From Dipteris shenzhenensis (taxonomy: Eukaryota > Polypodiophyta > Polypodiopsida > Gleicheniales): 64,000 bases of DNA. Positions 43,396 to 55,712 of this stretch are shown piece after piece. Each line of letters begins with the position of its first letter. Position 1 is the first letter of the stretch. Made by a program: the position numbers and the translations under genes. The stretch lies in NCBI GenBank assembly GCA_047967505.1, contig CM106541.1. One strand, written 5' to 3'. The notes under the pieces were generated by a model. That model was not told the DNA's origin. It saw only the letters and a program-made list of their open reading frames with translations, and did no database searches.

Positions 43396-44460
43396 ATCCA
43401 ATCTAGCATGGATGTCCCATCCCTCTAGACCTCGTGTTGGATTGTATCATATGGTTGGATCTACTCTAGCTCCACATCACGGACTTGGGGGGGGACCTTG
43501 AGTTCCCCACCAAGGTCCCATTTTACCGCGACCATTTCCTGAGAGTATCAGAGGACTAGGTGATTATCTGACCTTAGTATCTAGAGGATAGATGGGTCTC
43601 ACACACACTGAGGATTGCCATTATATAGATACAAGTCTTGCCCACTAGTTGACGATTGAGACAAGGAGAGCCACATGCACACCTAAGGAGTCAAGGATAT
43701 GCAGGCTATGTGCACTAACAGAGGTGGAGATAGAGAAACACACTTCCTATACACTTATCTAGCATATGGGATTCGAGGATGGTAACACTGTCTCTTTAGG
43801 AGGGACACGGTTTTGGTTCATTCTCACCGACTGATCCATTTTCATGATTAGGTTTTCATTGGCCTCTACTTGATGGACATGTAGCAACATAGAGAGACTT
43901 TATTATAGCAAATCAGACACAGTAGGAGGTGACAGTGCCACGGAAGGCTGACTATATACAATGACATGTTAGAATTTTTATGCTTTTGAATCAACCCTAA
44001 GATATAGTGGGGAAGAGGAGGAGGACATAACCGACATGAGGATATCATGGATCAATAGGAAGAGGTGGCATGGAATAGCAGAACCAAGGGCACACAAACC
44101 ACACAAGATGCAGAGGTTGACTAGAGCATGCACGATGGAGGCTCAACCGATCCCAACTCTACTCACATGGAATTGTCTGAGTCGAAGGCATCACTCTTAA
44201 CATGGGTTACTAGGTACAGTGATCATGGAGACCATGCCCTCGGACACATTGAGAGATGACCTGATAGATACAGATTCAAGACATCTTTGTAGCACATAGG
44301 AGAGCCACCATGGCAATTGGTTATGTATGTTGAGTACTAGTTTTTGAGTTTGAGCTTTTGTAGCAAAGCACTTAGCAAGGGCCTTAGTGAGCCCTTTGCT
44401 TCAGCCCACAGTGTCTTGTATGAGTTACATCTCGTGATGCCTCTTGAAGATTGTAACACA
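43396..44460 (+). mobile_element. CT-tailed LINE copy, subfamily 2 (duplicate B)
   Basis: Near-identical to 41833-42915 in sequence and order (CATGGATGTC(CC/TC), TTGGATCTACTCTAGCTCCA, CTTCCTAT(G/A)CACTTATCTAG, CAAGGGCCTTAGTGAGCCCT), including shared stops. The downstream flank, CTTCCCCAACTATAAATTAT to GGTAAAGCAATAACAAG, also matches 43140-43380. So a block of ~1.4 kb was duplicated in tandem after the LINE was already dead. Confidence 0.85.
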
Positions 44461-44511
44461 TCTCTCTCTCTCTCTCCTCTCTCGCTCTCTCTATAGATAT
44501 ATATTTACACA

Positions 44512-44760
44512 CACACACACACACGTATACTTCCCCAACTATAAATTATTTTTTTATGTACCCATAGTGAAATCTCCCCTTGACACTCTCTTTTTAACCA
44601 CCCCATACAACAAGCCTATTAATCGTCCCATACCTCCTCTAATCCCTTCTCAACCCATGCACTTATTTGCTCCTTACTTCACTTGTAACTTAAACTTTTT
44701 TTAATTATCTAAGAATCCATATGGTTGTCTATATTCCTAGGTAAAGCAATAACAAGCTAG
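44512..44760 (+). repeat. Flank of the duplicated block
   Basis: Matches 43120-43375 closely (CCCCTTGACACTCTCTTTTT versus CCCCTTTACACTATCTTTTT; GTCCCATACCTCCTCTAATC in both). It defines the right boundary of the duplication. Confidence 0.8.
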
Positions 44761-45107
44761 GGAAAATGAGCATTACCTGTCTACGCAAACATAACTATGA
44801 TGTTCTAACACCTAGTTTGTTTGGATGGTGGCAGGTAAGTAGATTTTGACTGCGGAACTTGGACTGCTTGAGGATTCGACATCTTTTTTCATTTGTATGT
44901 TTTTGCTCGAAATGTTTGCAAATTCTAGTTGTAGACTTTTTCAACTTAGATGTGTCAAACATTTTTTCCTTATATGTTTGTCTTTTTCTAATACAATTGA
45001 TGGAATTAATTGTATGGCTCAATTATTGATGGTACTTTTTAATCTAAACACACACTTTGATTTACCAACTAGCCTTTGGTTGGGCTAGTGCTATACAGTC
45101 AATTCAC

Positions 45108-45128
45108 ACATGAAGATTGTAATACACA

Positions 45129-45165
<37 letters not shown>

Positions 45166-45348
45166 TTATATTTATATTTACACACACACACACACGTGTG
45201 TGTGTGTTGTGTGTGTCTGTACATATGTATGTACGTATGTATGTATCTATCCATACATCTATCTATATATATATATATATATCCATCCATCCATCCACCT
45301 ATCTTTCTATCTCTATCTTTTATGTATGTATGTATATGTTGAAGTGTC
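45108..45348. repeat. LINE 3' end relic followed by compound microsatellites
   Basis: ATGAAGATTGTAATACACAT at 45111 resembles the reduced subfamily-2 3' end, then (CT)n 45129-45150, (TA)n, (CA)n, (GT)n, (GTAT)n and (CATC)n. The apparent ORFs through this stretch are repeat translations. Confidence 0.7.
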
Positions 45349-45442
45349 TCAACATCATGCTTGATGCCAGCATCATTATGATAGCAACCCACCATGTTGC
45401 TTATGGATTTGTAAATCCAAAAGAACCATATGTATATGTACG

Positions 45443-45498
<56 letters not shown>

Positions 45499-45502
<4 letters not shown>

Positions 45503-45664
45503 ACATGGACATCAGGCTTTGTTTCGAGATTCTTATGATTATGTATCACGTAGCATGTAGTATGGGTATTGATGCTCGCTGAGTAGCTCCACCCTTTAAG
45601 CTTGTTATATCCGGTTTCTCATAGTCTCATAGACCCATCGGTCTTTTGAAGACTCTAATAAAAT
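45499..45664 (+). mobile_element. CT-tailed LINE 3' fragment (subfamily 1)
   Basis: Begins at the end of (CT)n 45449-45498. Contains GAGTAGCTCCACCCTTTAAG and the end module AGACCCATCGGTCTTTTGAA, GACTCTAATAAAATTTC. The following tail is T/C-rich but not a long (CT)n. Only the 3' UTR was inserted. Confidence 0.8.
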
Positions 45665-48165
45665 TTCTTTCTTTTTGTCTGTGTCTCATTCCCCTCCTTT
45701 TCAACTCTTCCCCCCCTCCCTACACTCATGTTTCCCTATCCCCATGCCCTTATCAACCATTCCAATATGTAGTAATGGCATCTGCTTCCTCCCCCTGGAA
45801 TGCTTCCCCCCTTCAATGTCATCTACCTTCCCTCATGACCCATTCTAGTTGCCATGCAGAGTGGTAGCACCCCCCTTTAGATTCTTCTCTCCACTACTTT
45901 TTTTCCCTCGTGGTATCACCTTATTGAAATCTTCCCCCTTCACTCCCCTTTCAGCACTAATCATTAAATTAAACATGTTTAGATTAACTTAATTGTATTT
46001 ATGACAATCATAGCTATAGTAATCATACCTCAAAAAGGGGTCCTCTTTCTAAAATTTAACTCAAGTAGGAGGTCATATTTGAATCCTGTCACAAACTCGA
46101 TTTCATACACAAAAAATTGTAAGTCTTTGGGGATTTTTGTGGCCTAATAGCCATGAGTTTAGATGATGTTAGGCATCCTAATCAAAGCACCAGCTCCATG
46201 AGTTTACACATTTTTACATAACTCAATCCACATAGGTTAGAGCCATTTTTATTGCAATCATTGGTACATCATATGCGACACTTTTGATAACATTGTGCAC
46301 ATTTTTCATTAAAAATTTAAAAGCGTTACTAAAGAAAGTTTTTCTTTTTCAAACTACATTTAAGTTTGAAGCATACTCCAATTTTAATGCTCAAACCCCA
46401 TGAGATTAGGCAAGCCAATGGAATGCAAAACTTTTCCACACTACTCCAAACCAAATGTTTAGAAATTAATGAAGTGATTCTAAAAGGATACTTCCAAAAA
46501 AAGGCCCCCATAGTGCCACAATCATCCTTGGGAAAATTTAAGACGTTGTTATGGACCCATGGCCCTTTGTAATCTCCATAAATAAATAGAACACTATCAC
46601 ATTCCAAGAGCAATGTAGGGCTCACTGCCGATGACCATACATTTTTGGCACCATTGCTGGGTAGTTTTGAGGTACACATTTGTGTTCATTTTCTTCTCTC
46701 TTATCTACCCATTGCCCAATGCGTAATAGCTTAATGAGCAGCTATTGGTTTTGCTATATAGGAGATGTGTCAGTGAAAAGAAGTATTTGGAAGTGTTTTT
46801 AAGTGATTTGGAGTGTGTTTTAGTTGTCAAATCATAGAGAAAGGTAGTTGGCATAATTGCTAAGGCATTGTTGTTGTCAAAATCAATCAAAAACACTAAA
46901 AAAATATGCTAGTTTGTGAATTTTGAAGCTGTTTGAAGTGACAAGACTATCACATTTTGAAAATGCACTCCATGGTTCTTGTAAAGGTGTTGTTTTCTAT
47001 TGTTTGTTTGTTAATTTAGGTAGAATGGGTAGTGTAGAACCCCTTGGGCCCAAAAATTCCACGTAGAAACTAAATTTCTTGAGAAAATCATGAAACTTTC
47101 ATGGACAATCTGTGGAGCAAATTGACATGGTGGGATTAAGGTCTAATTCAATGCTCATTGAATTAGTTAATTTAGCATGGGATTAAGGTCTACTTTAGCA
47201 CCATGAATTAGCTAATTCAGTGCACGAAATCAGCCCTAACACCCTTTCCTACTACTGTGAGCTGGCATATTTAGTGTAATACCTTAGCAAGAGAGAAAGT
47301 AAACCCCCACCAAATTAGGACTTAATTTAGCGACCTAGGAGTTAAAGTTGATTCAGCAACCTGGGAGTTAGGAATTGATTCAAAACCCCTTGAATTATTG
47401 ATAATTCAAATGCTCAGCTGGACTACTAAAAATCAATACCAAGGTGAATATTTGAACGGAAAGTTAGGTCATTTGACTAATCATTTGAAACATTCACCTA
47501 ATCATTTGACTACATCTAACTGAAACATTCACACGTGACCCTAAAATTGCATTCAACAAAATATGAAAGAGGTTACAATATCTAAGTGTTAATTGAGAAA
47601 AATCTTGCATCTAAGTGTTTGCAAGAATAGCCAAAATTAGTGCAATCATTAAACTAAGCATCAAAATTTGGAAAAAGTTCACTTGTAATATTAGAAACTA
47701 AGAATTGGATCCCATACTGAATTAAGATTTAATTCAATGCCCCACAAGAATTTAATCCATTGCACTGAATTAACTATTTCAGCTTTAAGGTTGACCAGGG
47801 AGATGTCAAGAATATCACTATCACATTGCAATGGACTCTAAGGGATGTGGGACAACATCTATTGGTCATAGAGGATGGCATGTCAAATTCCTTCAACTTT
47901 ACCTTAAATGGTGAAAAGATCGGCTAACGTGTAGAGAAGTGCATGCATAGTGTGAATTTTATTCCTCTTGCAACTTTGAAGATAGTTAACAATGTGTTTG
48001 ACTAGTGCAACATTAAATTTTATGCCATGTCCTAGTTCTTGTTTCAATTCATGAAGGACATTCAAAATGAGGTGTAATTTCCTTTGATGGTTTTTTCCTA
48101 TGCGTTCATGTTAAAACTTTTGGGGATTTTATGATGTGTTTTAATTTTAGGGTTTATATATATAT
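45665..48165. other. AT-rich sequence without recognisable genes
   Basis: No ORF with a recognisable domain. Phrases such as GGGATTAAGGTCTA and (A/G)AATTAGTTAATTTAGC recur loosely around 47130-47230, suggesting old repeats. Nothing else supported. Confidence 0.35.
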
Positions 48166-48262
48166 ATATATATAATATGTATGTATGTATGTTTGTATGT
48201 GTATTTGTATGTATGCATGTTTGTATGTGTATTTGTATATGTATGTGTATGTGTATGTGTGT

Positions 48263-48342
<80 letters not shown>
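48166..48342. repeat. Compound microsatellite (TA)n(TGTA)n(GT)n(GA)n
   Basis: A run of TATATA, TGTATGTATG, GTGTGTG and then GAGAGAG. Frames read through it are artefacts. Confidence 0.95.
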
Positions 48343-48343
<1 letters not shown>

Positions 48344-48539
48344 AGAGCCATTTTTACATTTTCACTTTTAGAGAGCCATAGAAACTCCCACCCTCAAAAT
48401 GATCTCAGTCCCTCAGTCTTGCTATCTTCCATGGATTCAGCAAGAGTTGCATTCCATGATTTCATCTCATGAATTGCATTTGCAGATCACGAGAAAGAGC
48501 TTTTTTTAAAATAGGACCTTAGATGTCCTAGGCACATAT

Positions 48540-49200
48540 ATGCGAACCAAGGTTGATTTCAAAGATCTCATCATCTACATGCAAGAGAATTTCACTAATT
48601 TTTCTTATCAACTTGACGAGTCTTCAAAAAGATTGGTTCTGATAGATTACATCAAATATATATTCCTAGATGAACCCAAGTTTGTGATGCACTTGGCCCG
48701 CTTTTGCAATAATCTTGCAGAGGAAGGGTTTAGGATGCTAGAAGTGAATGACCTCCTGGAAGTGGTGATCACGGGAAATACGGGCACTTAACTTTATTCA
48801 TGGGAGATGACATTCATCTTTCTTCTCCATGATAAAAATTTAGAGCAAGAAGCCGAGCACCCCCTCTACTAGAACTATTGATATCCTCTTCCCTAGACTA
48901 GACTCTAACCTATACATGGAAGAGTCTCTTGACCATGCAAGGGAGGAGATGGAAGAAACTAAAGCATTGGGTATACTCCAAGATCCCTTAGCAAGTGTAG
49001 AGCAAGAATCTGCATTGGAGACCGCTAACCCATCATCAGACTTATGGTCTTGTCCCCCCTCATTGTTGATGGAGAAGAGTATGTGTTATTCCATGACATA
49101 GAGGTTCTTTTTAGACTACGAGAGGACAAGGCACTCAAATTCCTATTTGGGTTTGATGTTAACACGTGGCAAAGATCTTGCAATTTTAGGTTCTGAAGAC
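48540..49200 (+). pseudogene. Decayed unknown coding sequence
   Basis: 48540-48791 is open for 83 codons (DFKDLIIYMQENFTNFSYQL, then LARFCNNLAEEGFRMLEVND). About 270 bases later another frame reads PPLIVDGEEYVLFHDIEVLF, RLREDKALKFLFGFDVNTWQ. The amino-acid composition is protein-like rather than random, but I recognise no family. It lies downstream of the gypsy element's extra ORF in inverted orientation, so it may be another retroelement-borne ORF. Confidence 0.3.
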
Positions 49201-50401
49201 CAGACAATCAAAAACTTTCTAATGATGATGTTGGTTTCATGGAGGGATGCAAACATGTTGATATATGATGCACATCCCTCTATTGAAAAGCTTCCACTTC
49301 AAAGATAGAACAAGAGAAATCTTCCACCTCTCAGACGGAATAGCATACATCACATGGATCCATCAACATAGTGTACACTCACTATACATCACAAGGATCC
49401 ATCAACATTGCACGAGAGGGAGGAATAGAAGTAGATGACGCTCTAGTGGTAAGTTCGAACAATGTTTTGTCTTTTGATGGTCTTTTGGTATAATTTGTTT
49501 CGTTGGTCTTCTAATGTTTGTTGAATTGTTGTAGGAGGCATTTGAGGTCGATGAATTCTCATCTCGACGGGGTAATGTTTGTAGTATGTTTGGGTGAGAT
49601 CATTATTTAGCCCATTATCTCAGTGAAGTGGCACAACACCTCGTGCTCTTCCACAACAATTTTCTCCTTGAGGGCCTATGGAGCTGGTGAAATGCAAGGC
49701 ATTGTCATGTGTTATCAGGTATTCCAACATCACTTGGAACACAAACAAGGTCATTTTGGTCCATCGCTTGGTTGCTATCAATGCATTTGGATCGAATATT
49801 CATGGTGGCAGGGCATTGATGGCAATAGCTGTGTCGTTGGTAGTTAGGAGAAGAGGATGTTAGATCTATTACAACTAGATTTACATCTAGGAGTCCACTT
49901 GGGGATTCAAAGACCCCTATTCTCGACGTATTAGAACTAGATAAGAAGAAAGATTGCCTATGAGGCCCCTTGTAATACATTCTCAAATATAAACATATAT
50001 TGAATCAATGGATACATGTCTTTAATGGGTACGTGTATTTCTTATTTGTTTTAAGTGATCGCTTCTCTTGATGAATTTAATACATTTATTCCACTATATT
50101 TTTTAAAAGTCTTTGATGTTAATGTTTACCATATTTGTTCCATCCTTTTAATTGTGTAAAACTACTGCATTTCTAGTCAATATTGTATGCTCTTCGCCAA
50201 TTTTGTGCATTTTGATGTTCACTTTTGTCAAATCCAGGTGGGCCATGGTGGGTTTTGGGCCTTCAGGGCCCCTTACAATGTCCCAAGCACTTTTTCCTTC
50301 TTTGACATGGTGAAATTCCACTGCGACACTTTTTTCTTCTACGATAGTGAAATTCTGCTTGGATTTGATAGAAATGGCATTTCAATCATGAAAACACATA
50401 T
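49201..50401. other. Unassigned; expected site of the gypsy 3' LTR
   Basis: Lies just past the end of the gypsy coding region, where the 3' LTR should be. I could not match it to the 5' LTR sequence at 62749-64000, so the 3' LTR is either absent, displaced or highly diverged. Confidence 0.35.
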
Positions 50402-53366
50402 TCAACCTGTCAAATGCAAATCAAATACTGTGTCATTTTCTGCTGATGGAAGCACAAGTAGTGTCGGAGGTGATGATGGGGCAGTGAGAGAATCTGGGGA
50501 CATGGGGGAGAAATATGGAAGAGTGTTAGTTGCAGAAGGGGGAGTAGAGGGGAGGGGGGGAAGACCTGGGCAAATGGTTTGAGCAGCTTGGTAATCCTCA
50601 AGGGTAGGATTAGCAAGGGAGGGGAAGAAGCTAGGTGTGAGGGGCTCATAAGTTAGTGACTGTTGGGTTAGTTGAAAATGGTGAGAGGCATGAGCAAAGA
50701 GACGATGGAGGGAATAGATGTTAGGATGGAGCTCGGGGAAGGTTAAGAGGGTGGTAGCAGCAGCAAGGGTAAGCGAGGCTATGAGGTTGGCAGAAAGAGT
50801 GGTTAGATATGGGAAGTTGGATGTGAGATAGGCCTTGTCATCTCCCGACACTTCTTTTTGCTGGTGCAATGGGATCATCAGCTCCATGGGTGGGATGTCG
50901 GTCATGTCGTGCCTTGCAAATAATAGTGATGGCCTTTGTAGTAATGGTAACAAACCTACAATAACCCTGAGGGGAGGACTGCCCATGAGGCATACATATG
51001 CAATGAAAGCATCCGTCTTGAGTGCTATAAATTCAACATGTGTAGACAGGCAGAAGATATTTTTCTCATCTTCAGACAAGTCTTGGCAAATTATGCACAG
51101 GGTTTCGGTCCCGATGGAATGTTCCCATTTGATTGTTGGATGAGCAGATATGATCCTGATTTGGAGTTGCTTCCATTGGATAAGCACGCGTGCGTTGAGG
51201 TGATCTTCCACTTGTAGAGCAGTCACAAGCTCTTGGTACACCACTGTTGTGCATTGTAGTGGGGCTTGATTGGTGTTGTCTTCCAATGCCTCATTGTTAT
51301 GCACTAGCAATTGGAGTTCAAGCTTGGAGATGATTATCTTTTGGGAGTGCATCTCATTCATTTTTTCTTTGTATTGATGGTAGATGGTTGTATATTTCTC
51401 CTTAAGCTTTCTCATTTGCAAGGCTATCTTTGCCTGTTGAGAAATGTCTTCAGTGATATTGGACCATTGGTCCAAGATTTGTACTTGTGAAGTGCTGGCC
51501 TCTTGAGCGGTAGCAAGTTGGTCCTTTAAGATTCTGCATTCCCTTGTAAGCTCGTCAATGCTGAAGGCACGCACTGCCAAATATTGTTTCATTTCTTCAA
51601 GCTTGTCTTTGCAATCCTGGAGCTCTTCTTCTTTGTGAATTAGAGTGAGTCGAGCTTGTGCCACTACCTCCATCTGTTGAGCATGTGCGGATGTCAAGGA
51701 GTTATAGTAGGTATGTAGAATTGCCTATGCTTGTACTGCTGCTGTCAGCTGTGTTTGACTTTGGTGGAGGTTGGAGGTCACATCCCTCACTGCCTTCTCT
51801 TGAGCTTGGAGAGCTTGGTTCATGCGCACTTCTTCTACCTCCTTCTCATGTATTTGCGCCCGAAGTGCCTTGACCTCTATGGTGATTTCTTCGAATTGGT
51901 CTTTGATTTCTATTGCAGTCTGTCTGTCCAATTCTCTTGCATATTCTTCCTTGGCCAAGCTAGTGATGTTGGAGAATGACAGACGGTGATAAGGTCTAGC
52001 GATACTACTGATACAAGTGCCCATGTAGCCATTCTGATGATTCTGTAGTACTTGGGGGAGGTTGTTCCAATGGTATTTTAGTCCCTTGTGTACAATAGTC
52101 ATACTATTGATCTGGCACTAGCTCCCCTTGTGGCTCATTGACTGGCATGGTGTCGATGGGCGGTTCTAGTGATGATGTAGCCTTAGGCTCTAGTGCCGAT
52201 CTTTCCTCAGATTCTAGTGCCAATCTTGCCTCAGGCTTTGGTTGTTGCTGTTGTTGGAGATATATTGGTGGCAGTTGTGCACCGAGCTGTAGCATCTCAT
52301 GGGGCAATTCTTTAATCTCGACCTCTAGAATAGGTATTTCTTCTAAGGCAACTGCACTTATCAATGTGCTAGTAGGAGAAGTTCGTGACGTCTCCCATAC
52401 TAGTGAGAAGGGTATGTCCAACTCCTCAATTGGTTTTGGTGATTGGGACGGACAGAGTCATTTCTCTTTCTTGTAGTTCTTTTTTAATGATTATAGCCAA
52501 TAAGTGTGGAATTTTACATTTTTGGCATGAAGAACCATCTAGTTTCTTTGTAAAGAAGATGACTAAGTGCTAGACCCAGTCTTGTTTTAGCTTCCTACTC
52601 AGCAAAACAAATGTGCAGAGTGGAAGGGATCGATTCTTGCCGCACTTGACGCCCAGGATTGTGGATAGGAATTGTGCTTCTTCCTTGAGGTGATGGTTAA
52701 GGATTGTGCAAAGCAATATGCCATCCCTATGGAACAATGTACCCTTGGTGAGGAGAGACTGTACTTCGATAAACTTTGCATCGCAGGCCGTGTAGGGTAT
52801 TTGGCACCTTGTCTTGGCAGTGAGAAAGCCCTTTGAATGACTGTACTGTTGAGGATAATGTTTAGTGGGCTTTGATGTACAGTGATTGTACCATACTTGC
52901 CAACCTTTGCATTGATGGAGTGGTAAGAATGGAGAAAGTCCTTGATGTATGTGGTCATTGTAGGACTGTCCTCCAAGGATTTTAGGCTCTCATGCAAAGT
53001 GCCTAGACCCCTTTGCTCTAAGTAAGATGTTGCTTCTTGTGGGAAAGAGCATAAGTTGATGTGGATGGCCAAACAAATTCCAGTGACTGGGTCCCGTCAA
53101 TGGCTGTGTAGGCCGGTGGTGAATGGGGTGGCATTTGTTCTTCTTGGTCATGCACTAAATCCTCTTCTGAGCTATCGCTCTAGACCATGAATGCCTATGG
53201 TCGCTGTGGTTGAGAGGATGTAGATGGTTGCAAACTCTGGAGGGGGTCTCGTGGTTGAGGCGGTGGGCTCTTTCTGTGCATCCTCTTTAGTGGCGGCATC
53301 TTTTCTGAACCTGCATCCATGTGCATGTGGTGTACCATTGATCATTAGATTGGTTGGCATGCCGGT
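50402..53366 (-). pseudogene. Additional 3' ORF region of the Ty3/gypsy element (coiled-coil protein)
   Basis: Follows integrase in the same orientation. Three parts: 53172-53366 (MPTNLMINGTPHAHGCRFRK start); 52599-53072 (TTYIKDFLHSYHS, then TVHQSPLNIILNSTVIQRAF and SLP, resembling in layout the plant 'putative transposon protein/mobile domain' that accompanies some gypsy elements); and 50402-52102, about 567 codons in one frame broken by a single TAG near 51723. The last part is predicted to be coiled coil for its first ~230 residues (EEYARELDRQTAIEIKDQFE, AQARLTLIHKEEELQDCKDK), then hydrophobic and Pro/Ser-rich. No enzyme motif or clear transmembrane envelope signature was seen. Its function is unknown; an env-like or aORF role is inference from position. 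Confidence 0.6.
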
Positions 53367-53665
53367 ATGACCTTTCTGTGTGTGTGTGAGAGATCTTATT
53401 TTTATATATGCTTTGAGAGTGTGGAATGAAAGTGTGTGGTACAATTATTCATGCAATCATCTATGTGTCTAAGCGAAAGCGTGTGAGTGCACGTGACCTA
53501 GTAGCTAGGTAGGGACTAACTATATGCTTTTTTTTGTTGCTGGGATTTTCATAGGGCAGCTAGAACTCAGGCATCACTTATGAGCCCTAGGTTAAAATCA
53601 ATTGATGCTACCTACATGTGTGAAGACGTACATATGCAAGTGAGTGCTTGTGATACAATCTAATC

Positions 53666-54940
53666 CTAACTAAGAAAGAATTGGTTTCCCAAATCTTCGT
53701 TTTTGTCGAGGATGGCTTGCGTGTTGATGTAATAGCACTTCAGTCGGCTCCCGTTTATTGTTGTGTTGAATTGGACTCCATCCAATGTTTCTAGCAGCAC
53801 ATCTCTGATGGGATTCATCTTGCGTACTCGGTAGGGTCCTTGACCTAGATACTTCAATTTCCCCTTGTGTTCTTTGGCATTGTATAACAGGACTAAGTCG
53901 CCTTCCTTGATGTCTTTAGCTTTAAGATTTCTGTCAAACCATGCCTTCCTTCTACGTTTTTCTATTGTCATGGCATGGTAAGTGACTAGTCTTGTCTCCG
54001 TATACTTCTCCAACTGATAGAGCCTTTCTTTCAAGGATTCATGGTCTCCCATCCCATGCATTCCTGTACTGCTATGCATAGACTTGGTATTACAAATTCT
54101 AGTGGGACCACATCTTCAAGGCCATACACCAATTGAAAAGGTGTGTTCCCTGTACTGACCTTGAGTGTGGTTCTGTATGCCCATAAGGCTGCATTTAGTT
54201 TCTCTACCCAATCAGAACACTGTGGTTCTACTACCTTGGTGAGGATAATGCATATTATTTTGTTGGTGGATTTGGCCTGTCCATTCCTTTGGGGGTAGTA
54301 GTGTGTGCTTTTTCTATGGATTACCATGAAGCCAGACAAGAGTTCTTGGATTACCTCATTGACAAAATGTGTGCCTCTATCTGACACAATTTCAATGGGG
54401 CATTCGAATCGGGTGATCACATTTTCATATAAGAATCTTGCTGTGCTTCTGGCATCTGCCTTTTTGACTGCTTCATTTTGTAAAGTAGTCAGTGGCCACA
54501 ATGATGTAGCATGCCTGTGTTCCTTTTTCTACTGCTGGATGTATGGGACCCACAATCAATCCCCCATTTTTCAAATGGTTTTTGTGCAACAACTGTTGTT
54601 AGGGGATTGAAGTCTTTGTGTTGTGGTTTAGTAGTCCGTTGGCATACATCACAACCTTTTACATATTCATAGGCATCTGCCCACAGTGTTAGCCACTAGT
54701 AGCCCGTGAGGAGAACTTTTCTTGCTGTGGCTTCCCTTGGAAGTGTCCTCCCACAATGCCTTCATGTACTTCACTCAGGATTAACATGATCTCATGAGGC
54801 ATTACACATCTTCTTAATATCTGGTCCTTGCCCATCTTGTACAGTTGTCCTGCAATGAGTTGATAGGGTGCAGCCTTTAGAATCAATTTTCTGGCATCTA
54901 CTACTTTCATTTCAAGGGGTGGTCTTCCTGCCATCAAGTA
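53666..54940 (-). pseudogene. Ty3/gypsy integrase
   Basis: From 54937: HEIMLILSEVHEGIVGGHFQ and GCDVCQRTTKP form the HHCC zinc domain (some residues in another frame). The catalytic core: IVATDYFTK (first Asp), EIVSDRGTHFVNEVIQELL (second Asp), and YYPQRNGQAKSTNK, where the family's catalytic Glu (GQAEST) is Lys. A single G-to-A change would explain this, and the enzyme would be inactive. The C-terminus has WFDRNLKAKDIKEGDLVLLY and LGQGPYRVRKM, the GPY/F module. A frameshift near 54500 and one near 54060 also break it. Confidence 0.88.
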
Positions 54941-55709
54941 ACCAATGATATCTCCACACCACTACGGAACAGCATCTATTTGAAATAGTGTGGCATCTGG
55001 TAAGTCGTCTTCTACTCCAGTGGCTTCTTCTCCCAACTTGACATGAGACATGTGATTGGCAATGTAGTGTTGGGCACCTTTGCGGACCACTATTTTGAAG
55101 TTGAGTGAATTCTTGAAGCAAGAGGAGCCATCTGGTTATTCTTCCTGTTGTACATGGACGGTTCACAAGATAAAGCAATGCTTGATGGTCGGTGTAGAAG
55201 ACAAAATCATTTGCCAGTAGATAGTGCCGAAATTTCTTTACACTATACACCATTGCTAGGGCTTCTCTTTGTGTGGTGGTATAGTTGATCTCTGCATCAT
55301 TGAGTTGTCGATTGGCGAAGTAGAATGGGTAATCTTTCTTATGTTCACCAGGTTGACAAAGCACACTCCCAATTGCATACTTGGATCCATCAGTATGAAC
55401 ATGAAAATCAATATCCCAATTGGGAGATATAAGGATGGGTGCTGTGATTAGGCACCACTTTAAAAGCTCAAAGGCTTGGTCGCACTCTTCGGTCCATAAG
55501 AATTCCACCAATAATTTGTAAAGTGGTCTAGCTATCATGGCATACCACAATATAAATCTTTTATAATAGCCGGCATGTCCCATAAAGATCTGTACACCTT
55601 TGGAATTTGTAGGAGGAGGCAATTCCATGATGATTTTGATTTTGTCCATGTCAGTTGCAATCCCATGTTGAGAGATGATGTGTCCCAAAACAACTCTGTG
55701 GGTGACCAT
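54912..55709 (-). pseudogene. Ty3/gypsy RT connection and RNase H
   Basis: LGHIISQHGIATDMDKIK opens the RT thumb/connection. RNase H follows with HTDGSKYAIGSVLCQPGEHK (first Asp), LNDAEINYTTTQREALAMVY (Glu) and FVFYTDHQALLYL (Asp). These match the self-acquired gypsy RNase H. The end of the domain shifts frame (FKIVVRKGAQHYIANHMSHV in another frame). Confidence 0.88.
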
Positions 55710-55712
55710 GAA

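Noticed and set aside
45076-45560. Several overlapping 80-120 codon ORFs
   Set aside because: They run through CT, TA, CA, GTAT and CATC microsatellites; composition is Tyr/Ile/Ser repeats.
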